Source: Pyrus communis
Lineage: Eukaryota; Streptophyta; Magnoliopsida; Rosales; Rosaceae
Length of the DNA: 64,000 nucleotides
Assembly: GCF_963583255.1 (NCBI RefSeq)
Contig: NC_084808.1
Coordinates: forward strand, 7,897,501 to 7,961,500
Direction of reading: 5' to 3'
The notes beneath the pieces were generated by a model. The model was given only the letters and a program-made list of their open reading frames with translations. It was not told where the DNA came from and did no database searches. The translations under genes were made by a program, and so were the position numbers. Of the stretch, positions 57,411 to 64,000 are shown piece by piece (position 1 is the stretch's first letter; every line of letters starts with the position of its first letter).

Positions 57411-58988
57411 AATTTTTTTTTGAAAAACTTAGAATCCCCTACAATTCTTTTATATCTTTCAGACTAAACATTTGTGTCTTTCGAAAAATATCACTATGTA
57501 TTTTTTGAAAATAAAATGTTAATTATTAACTTCTGAATTTATCCTCTAAATTGTTGGATGTGTATTTTTACCTTATTTAGTGGGATAATAGTTATTAACT
57601 CTATTATCTCTTTTTTTCAATTATATTCTTTCGATCAAAATAAATTGTTTTGTACTACAAACATTAAATATCCTCTCTTTTCCAAATGGTTTGTTTTTAT
57701 GGATTTTTTATTTTTTTTTTTCCCAAATCGTTGGTGATCCACGGTAATTTTTTCGTATTTTATTGTTAGACTATTTTTCTTTGCATTTTTTTTTTTCACT
57801 TATAGTTGTTGACAAACTATTATCAAGTACAGCATATTATGTGTATCGCTGGGTACGTTTGAATTTGTAAAAAAACGTTGATTGGTACGTTTATTTGCGG
57901 TTTTGGTACATTTGATTTGGTATATGTTGTTGATATTGGTACATTATTTTCAGCTTTGGTACATTCGATTTTGTACACATTATTTATTGGTACATTTATA
58001 CTGTTGTCAGTCCTATTTTTGGTAGGTTTAATTTCGTTGGATTTAAAAATATTTTAAATCGTTTTGAAAAAAAAAATTATATATATATATATATTAAATC
58101 ATAGATAATCATTGCTAAATTGTAGGAAGTATTGCGAAAATAAATTGTATTTAACTACGCTTTTTTTACAATTATCTCCAAAGAGGGAGAGAGTAATCAA
58201 AATACTAGATTATAAGGAATTTTGGCAGGAGGTTTTAAGAACTATGGGGCAGTGGGAGGTTATGTAATTTTGGTACAGAAAAATATTCATTCTAATACAT
58301 GTGACACCAAAATTATGAAAAGAAGAGTTTAATTAAATCTCTAAACGGCATCGATGTTTAATTTAAAAAAAAAATCAAAATTAAGACACCTATTTTAAAA
58401 CGTCCTCTTTTTATTAGATTTGTTAGTCAAGCAACTTCCAATATTATTCGGGATTGGTCTCAGACTCTCAGTCGACAATCTTATGACTAGGAGCATTCAC
58501 ATATAATTAAAATTAAAAAATAATTAAAAAATAAAAAAAATAAAAATAAAAAACACCTAAGCTTTTGATCAGAATTGATTTTTCATCATCACCACATTAG
58601 CCCACATAAGTTTTTTTTAATCAGAATTGGTGATGATTTGTCACCAGTATCATCATAAATTGCATTAGAGTCATGACACTAATAAATTCATCTACACTAC
58701 TGCTGGGTATTTCGGTTTGAGGTTTTAATGTGCTATTCTTTTACAAATTAAGTTTTTGGAAACTTTACTTTGTAATCATATGGATGTTATAATTGAAGAA
58801 TTGTTTGGGTATGGAAGAAAAAAAATGTTAAAAATACATTAATTTTCTTTCCAAAATGCTTGCGCAAGTAATGAGAGGTATTTTGTTAGTAACAAATCAA
58901 TTCTTAGCAAATATATTATATTACCTTGATTGATAACAATTAAAAATACCTTTTGTAAATTACTATTTCAATTATTGGAGTTGTATAC
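57411..58988. other. AT-rich unclassified sequence
   Basis: No ORF. Between 57850 and 58030 a GGTACATTT/GGTACGTTT word recurs six times at irregular 20-35-bp spacing. Near 58560-58640 ATCAGAATTG occurs twice, with TCATCATCACC and GGTGATGATT as an inverted pair. This could be decayed MITE sequence. Confidence 0.4.
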
Positions 58989-59098
58989 TGTGACAGCCCG
59001 TCCCGAACTTTTCGTACCGTAGGGGTGAAATGATGGTTTTGCCCCTAGTATGTTTATTTCGTTGTGGGATCGTTTTTGGATTTTGGTTGGTTGATTGT
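58989..59098 (+). mobile_element. Start of LTR S (TGTGACAGCCCG type), cut by LTR N
   Basis: TGTGACAGCCCGTCCCGAAC resembles the TGTGACAACCCGTTCC near the L2 terminus. It is probably the beginning of a related long LTR. The remainder would lie beyond the window, past the N/O/P nest. Confidence 0.5.
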
Positions 59099-59943
59099 TG
59101 ATGCGCGATTTATACGCACACAAATTAAACCCTCTTTTTGTCAATTGTAGTATAAGTATAAGTAGGGATCGTTCTGGACCGGGGATTAGGAGGGATTGTT
59201 AATCACTTGGATTTGACTCAAAAACGTAAAAACAAAGTTAAAAACGTTCACAAAGACTCAAAGGACTCAAAACAAGTTCAAAAGACTCAAAACTGCCTAA
59301 AAACACTAACTAGGCAGTTTCTGACCTTAAACCCAATGTTGGACGAATTTAAGATTATGGTTTGATTCAAACGTAAAAACACAATATAAAACACTATACT
59401 AGACTCAAAGAATGCAAAACTAAACTTTAAAACACTAAAACAAACCAAAAGACTCAAACATCACCCAAAACACTCAAAACTGCCTTAAAATCACTTTCTG
59501 GGCAGTTTTGAGCACTTTGGTGAATTTGGACGAATTTGTGTAACAAATTGAATCAAAACTCTTATAAACACAAACTAAGACACTTTCTAACTAAATTAGA
59601 CAATAAAGTAAAGGGGGATTGAGTTTTGGACGAAATTAAATTAAATGTACAGATTCAAATTAAAACAGATAGTAAAGATGAATTTGATGGAATTGAATGG
59701 ATGGGAAGCTAGCTAAGGGGTTCATCTCCACACATGTTATACTTGCATAATAAAATGATTTCCAATTGCATTTCAATAAACCATGATGCTCAACACCCCA
59801 AGTTAACCGTGATGCACTAATTAACCTTCAAATCTTCCTAACGTTATTGAATTGGATGATGCATGCGACAATTCAAAACATTCCCCACAAGTCCTCAACA
59901 TGAATGCATAGAAGAGGTACAAGCAAGAATCATTACGCTCTAT
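59099..59943 (-). mobile_element. LTR N (Athila-type), left part, interrupted by LTR O
   Basis: The minus-strand LTR's 3' end, complement of TGATGCGCGATTTATACGC, is at 59099. It is cut at 59943 by LTR O. It contains an internal near-duplication (59225-59330 versus 59395-59530) that doubles the U5 stem-loop region; the second copy has the perfect stem at 59473-59512. The presumed target duplication ATTGT at 59094-59098 has its partner outside the window. Confidence 0.85.
59473..59512 (-). promoter_or_regulatory. Perfect 12-bp U5 stem-loop, LTR N
   Basis: CTCAAAACTGCC (59473-59484) pairs with GGCAGTTTTGAG (59501-59512), identical in place and sequence to P and G. Confidence 0.6.
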
Positions 59944-60433
59944 TGATAGGAGCATTTTCATGCGACTTAAATGGCTTGTTCTCGTGCATTTACGTTATGT
60001 TTCTTTAGTTATTTTAGTACTTTAAGCTATTTTCGTGTGTTTGTAGGTCGAAAGGGCTAAAGGAGCAAAAAGATGCATTTTGGAGACTTTTGGAGCACTT
60101 TTGGGCTAAGGACGGATAGCTTATGCTTGAAGCCAAAGTGTTGGACGAAATTGAAGACCTAATTGGAGCCAAAGTGTTGGAACCTTGTTCTCTTTAGTTT
60201 TAGGACATTTAAACCTTTCCTAATCCCAATCATGCCATGCATAACACACATCCATTCTAACACATTGTCATTGCACATGCATTTCCTTCATTAGTTAACC
60301 CACATGCACTTATCACTTATCATCACCACATATCATATCACTTAATCACTTATCACTTATCATCACCACTTAACCACTTATCATATCATAACCACATATC
60401 ATATCACTTATCACTTATCACTTAACATATCAT

Positions 60434-60576
60434 CCACCTACTTCACCTACAACATCCACCTACTTCACCTACAACATCCACTTCACCTACAACATCCACC
60501 TACTTCACCTACAACATCCACCTACTTCACCTACAACATCCACTTCACCTACAACATCCACCTACTTCACCTACAA
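60434..60576. repeat. Minisatellite, seven 18/22-bp units
   Basis: Same CCACCTACTTCACCTACAACAT units as at 17595-17777, two fewer. Confidence 0.9.
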
Positions 60577-60608
60577 ATGACATAGCCATATGTTCCCTCC
60601 ACTACTCC

Positions 60609-60616
60609 TATAAATA
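60609..60616 (+). promoter_or_regulatory. TATA-like box in LTR O
   Basis: TATAAATA in the same context as LTR D. Confidence 0.6.
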
Positions 60617-61700
60617 CCCTTGCATTCATTCATTCATGGACATCTCATTTTCATACACAACACATTACAAACACATTCTCCCTTCCCTAGCCGTGAGCTT
60701 CCCATCTCTCCCCTTATAATCCAAACACCATTTTTCCATTCCACACTTCCATCCCCCAAACCAATTATCCCTAGACCTTATGCTATTGTGCCGCAACAAA
60801 GAAGGAGAAAGAAGAGAGGAGAAGCCTTGGACGTTTTGGCTATTCAAGCTTGGATTGTTGGAGCGTTTCTAGGTGTATTCAATCTTTGTTTTCAATGTTT
60901 AATTTATATTCTCTTTGTTTTGTTGTAAACATGAGGAGCTAAACTTGTTTTAGCTAGGGGAGACTTTGAAACCATGATTATATTTGCAATATGAATTGAT
61001 TAATTCCAGTTGTGATTTCATAAATTGTGAATGCAATTTACTTAACCGTTTGATGGATAACTTATTCTTGTTTGTTGATTAAGGGTGCACACTTAAGTTT
61101 GCATGCATGAATTTGGGGCTAGAATATAAGGGAGTTTCACATAATCGTTACAAACTTATATTCACAAGTAGTTAAGGTTGTTTTCACAATCATGTTAAGT
61201 AAATTCCTAGCATGAGTATCATGATGTCATAGTTACAAGTGCTTTGTCAATACTTATGATTTTCATAGAACGTAATGATCTTTGATTGTATCTCTATTAT
61301 GATGTCATGTAGGGGACTTTTGAAGAATGCTTTGGGTTGTCGTATGATGTCATCCAATCCAATAACTTAAGGAAAATCTGAGGGTTAATTAGTGATGTCA
61401 CGGTTAATCTAGGGTGTTGAGGTTCATGGTTTATCGAAAAGCAACTGGAAATCAATTTGTATGCAAGTGTGTTGATGCGAGATTTATACGCGCATAAATT
61501 AAACCCTCTTTTTATTGATTGTAGTAAGTATGTAAGTAGGGATCGTTCTTAACCGGGGATTAGGAGGGATTGCAAAATGACTTGGATTTGACTCAAAAAC
61601 GTAAAAACACAATATAAAACACTATACTAGACTCAAAGAATGCAAAACTAAACTTTAAAACACTAAAATAAACCAAAAGACTCAAACATCACCCAAAACA

Positions 61701-61740
61701 CTCAAAACTGCCTTAAAATCACTTTCTGGGCAGTTTTGAG
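61701..61740 (-). promoter_or_regulatory. Perfect 12-bp U5 stem-loop, LTR P
   Basis: CTCAAAACTGCC (61701-61712) pairs with GGCAGTTTTGAG (61729-61740). Confidence 0.6.
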
Positions 61741-62868
61741 CACTTTGGTGAATTTGGACGAAATTGGGAAATAAAATTGAATCAAAACACTTTAAAACAT
61801 AAACTAAACAGATTTTAAGCACCAAGGAACAAGAAAGTAAAGGGGGGTTTTGATTTGACGAAATTTGAATTAACAAAACAAGTTAATAAACTAGGCAGGT
61901 TGTATAAACAGATTTGAGAAATAAGATGATGGATGGATTAGTTAGAGGTCCATTCTCCACACATGATACATTTATATATATGAATCGATTCTCCAATTGT
62001 TTTTCATTAACTATGATGCTCAACACCCCAAGTTAACCGTGATGCACTAATTAACTCTCAAATTTTCCTTATGTTATTGAATTGGATGATGCATGCGACA
62101 ATTCAAATCATTCTCCAATGGTTCTCAACATGAATGCATAGAAGAGATACAATGAGAGATCATTATGCTCTATGAAAATTATAAGTGTTGACGAGGCAAT
62201 TGTAACTATGAATGCATGATACTTTTGCCAAGAATTCAATTAACGCGGTTGTGACTAGCAACCTTCACTACTCATGTTTATAAACTTGTGACGATTAGGT
62301 GAAACTCGTTTATAAACTAGCATCGAGTTTATGCATGAAGACTAAGTATGCATCCCTAATCAACATACAAAAACAAGTTTTTAATAAACATGATAATTGA
62401 ATTACAATCACAACTTAACAAATCACAATTGGAAGAAATCAATTCATATTTCAAACATGTTCATGGCTTCAAACTTTCCCCTAACTAATTAGGGGTTTAG
62501 CCACTCATGATTACAACAAACTTAGAGAGTAATAACAAAGTAAATATTGAAAACAAGAATCGAAGTACACCTAAAAATTCCAACAACTCAATCTTGAATT
62601 GTATGAACGTTTAGGCCTCTTCTCCTCTAGTTGCTGCGGCACAAGGGGTTTTGGTGAGTTTTGGTGGTTATGGATGATGTAGAATGATGTGTTTAGGGTA
62701 GGGATGGATGTAGGGGAAGGCAAGGAGTGTTTTTGGGCAGAAAATATGAAGAATGGTGAAGTATGGTAGTGCTAGAGAGAGGGGAGGAATTTCTGGCGTG
62801 AATGAATGTGTATGAGAGATGGTTTTCTGAAATGGAAGAGTGTGTATTTTGTGGCTGCAATGCATGTT

Positions 62869-62876
62869 TATTTATA
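62869..62876 (-). promoter_or_regulatory. TATA-like box in solo LTR P
   Basis: TATAAATA on the minus strand in a CACCTATAAATAAAC context. Confidence 0.5.
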
Positions 62877-64000
62877 GGTGAAATGGGGGGAACATGATGA
62901 CTAGGAATTAGGTGGAAAGCTGAAATGGTGATGGGAGATGTATGTGGCAGAAATGCATGTGATTAAAGGGTGGGAATGCATGTGTTTTGACAGAAAATAA
63001 AAGGGAATGTTGGAAATCTGGAATGGGAACCCACGGCATGGTTGTTTTCTGGTGGTGAATGGGTTTATGTTTGAATGGTGCATGTGGGTTGATTATTTAA
63101 AGGGAGTGCATGTGGAATAAAGGTTGGAATGAACATGAAATGCACGGTTTTGAGAGATGATTATGGATGCATGTGTTGAATGATTATGGGTGTATGTGGG
63201 TGGAAATGCATGTGGGAATGCATGTGATTTGGCTGAAATGAAAGGTAGTGGGAAGTGCATGTAAGCCACGGCAAGGAATGCATTTTCTGAATGAATGAAG
63301 ACAGGTTATGTGGAAGGGCTTGAACAAAGGTAGAAGCATGGCACAAAGGTGAATGGGTGATGTGTGAATGTGGTTGAATGATTAAAGTGTAAATGATTAA
63401 TGAATGGTTCTTTGTTGATGGTGGAAATCTGAAATGATTAAGTGGAATGTGCATGTGGCTGCAATGATGGTGTTTTGCACGGCAATGATGGAGAAAGAAT
63501 GTGTGGATGTATGGTTGTGTTGGTGATGAATGTGAACTCTTTGTTCTTCATTTTCATTCCTTTGGTCTTCAATTTCGTCCATCTACTTGGCTTTAAGCAT
63601 ATGCAATCCATTCCAATCTCTAATTTGCTCCAAAAGGCTCCGAAAGGCATCCTTTTGCATCCTTAGCCATATGAACCTATAAACACACGAAAATGACTTT
63701 AGACACTAAATTAAGTAAGAAAACACAACATAAATGCATAAGAACTAGCTAACAAAGGCGCATAAATATGCTTCTATCATGTGTCATGTGTGGAGAAGGA
63801 CCCTTTAGCTAGCTAATCACCCATCCATATCCCCAAATTCGTCCAAAGTTTACTTAAGTCTTTTAGTTACTTGTTTTTCTTTTAAATTCGTCAAAAACCT
63901 AATCCCCTTTATTTAGTTGTGTCAAATCTGTCCTAATTGTGAGTTTGAGTGTTTTTGAGTCAAAACCAATTCTATTTTCGTCCAAGTCAAGTCCTAGAGT

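Larger units (their letters stand above)
61473..63779 (-). mobile_element. Solo LTR P (Athila-type), TSD TGTGT
   Basis: Minus-strand LTR from TGATAGAAGC (right) to ..AAATCTCGCATCA (left), with perfect TGTGT duplications at 61468-61472 and 63780-63784. 2307 bp. LTR O resumes directly after the second duplication. Confidence 0.95.
59944..64000 (+). mobile_element. LTR O (Athila-type), interrupted by solo LTR P, continues past the window
   Basis: TGATAGGAGCATTTTCATGC at 59944. It is nearly identical by eye to LTR D over the visible 1.5 kb plus 63785-64000. No PPT precedes it, so it is a 5' LTR or solo LTR. The presumed target duplication is TCTAT (59939-59943), with its partner outside. Confidence 0.9.

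Overview
The window is repeat-derived nuclear DNA of a dicot plant. I find no intact host gene, rRNA gene or tRNA gene. Almost everything that can be classified is LTR retrotransposon, chiefly one Ty3/gypsy lineage of Athila type. This rests on tRNA-Asp-like primer binding, the Athila-style integrase and RT motifs, and LTRs of about 2 kb that start TGATAGGAGC and end near CGCATCA or CACATCA. Other families are an internally deleted Tat-type gypsy element, a Cassandra TRIM solo LTR carrying 5S-rRNA-like sequence, and a second long-LTR gypsy family. The repeat mix, including a short dispersed element at 48738-48890, feels like Rosaceae (apple or pear group). That is recollection, not proof.

Layout. 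1-6186: 3' part of Athila element A (+), with pol, a 1.9 kb non-coding tail and the 3' LTR. A abuts element B (-, 6187-13775), a decayed Athila pol whose RNase H is split by solo LTR C (TSD GCTGC). 13776-15270: unclassified fragment X, whose reading frame fuses in frame to B's protease. 15271-19136: 3' part of element D (+), abutting a broken LTR E (-). 20794-21380: unclassified LTR-like fragment. 21381-31149: 3' part of element H (+), hosting solo LTR F (TSD CCTAG, itself hosting solo LTR G, TSD CAAAC) and solo LTR I (TSD TCTAG). 31150-32674: unclassified.

32675-47890: Tat-type element J (-) with both LTRs, gag, RNase H and integrase remnants, and a degenerate coiled-coil ORF on the opposite strand next to its 3' LTR. 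J's RNase H is split by K (36996-44516, +, TSD ACGCC), the only Athila-type element here with both LTRs. K has lost protease, RT, RNase H and integrase. Its 5' LTR hosts the Cassandra solo LTR (TSD ATAAG). 47891-50159: mostly unclassified. 50160-57410: two copies, L1 (+) and L2 (-), of another long-LTR family facing each other; L1 hosts solo LTR M (TSD ATCTG). 57411-58988: AT-rich and unclassified. 58989-64000: a four-level nest, S containing N containing O containing P (P solo, TSD TGTGT).

The elements form a time-ordered stack: each outer element is older than what interrupts it. Eight perfect 5-bp target duplications were read directly. Solo LTRs (C, F, G, I, M, P and Cassandra) outnumber elements with two LTRs (J, K), so LTR-LTR recombination has been active. 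The best candidates for something new are conserved RNA-like structures: a covarying hairpin array in L2, a repeated 'GAGGAC-loop hairpin plus AAGTGTGGGGG' module in the Athila tails, and a conserved U5 stem-loop. Percent identities, ages and family names need alignments that could not be run here.
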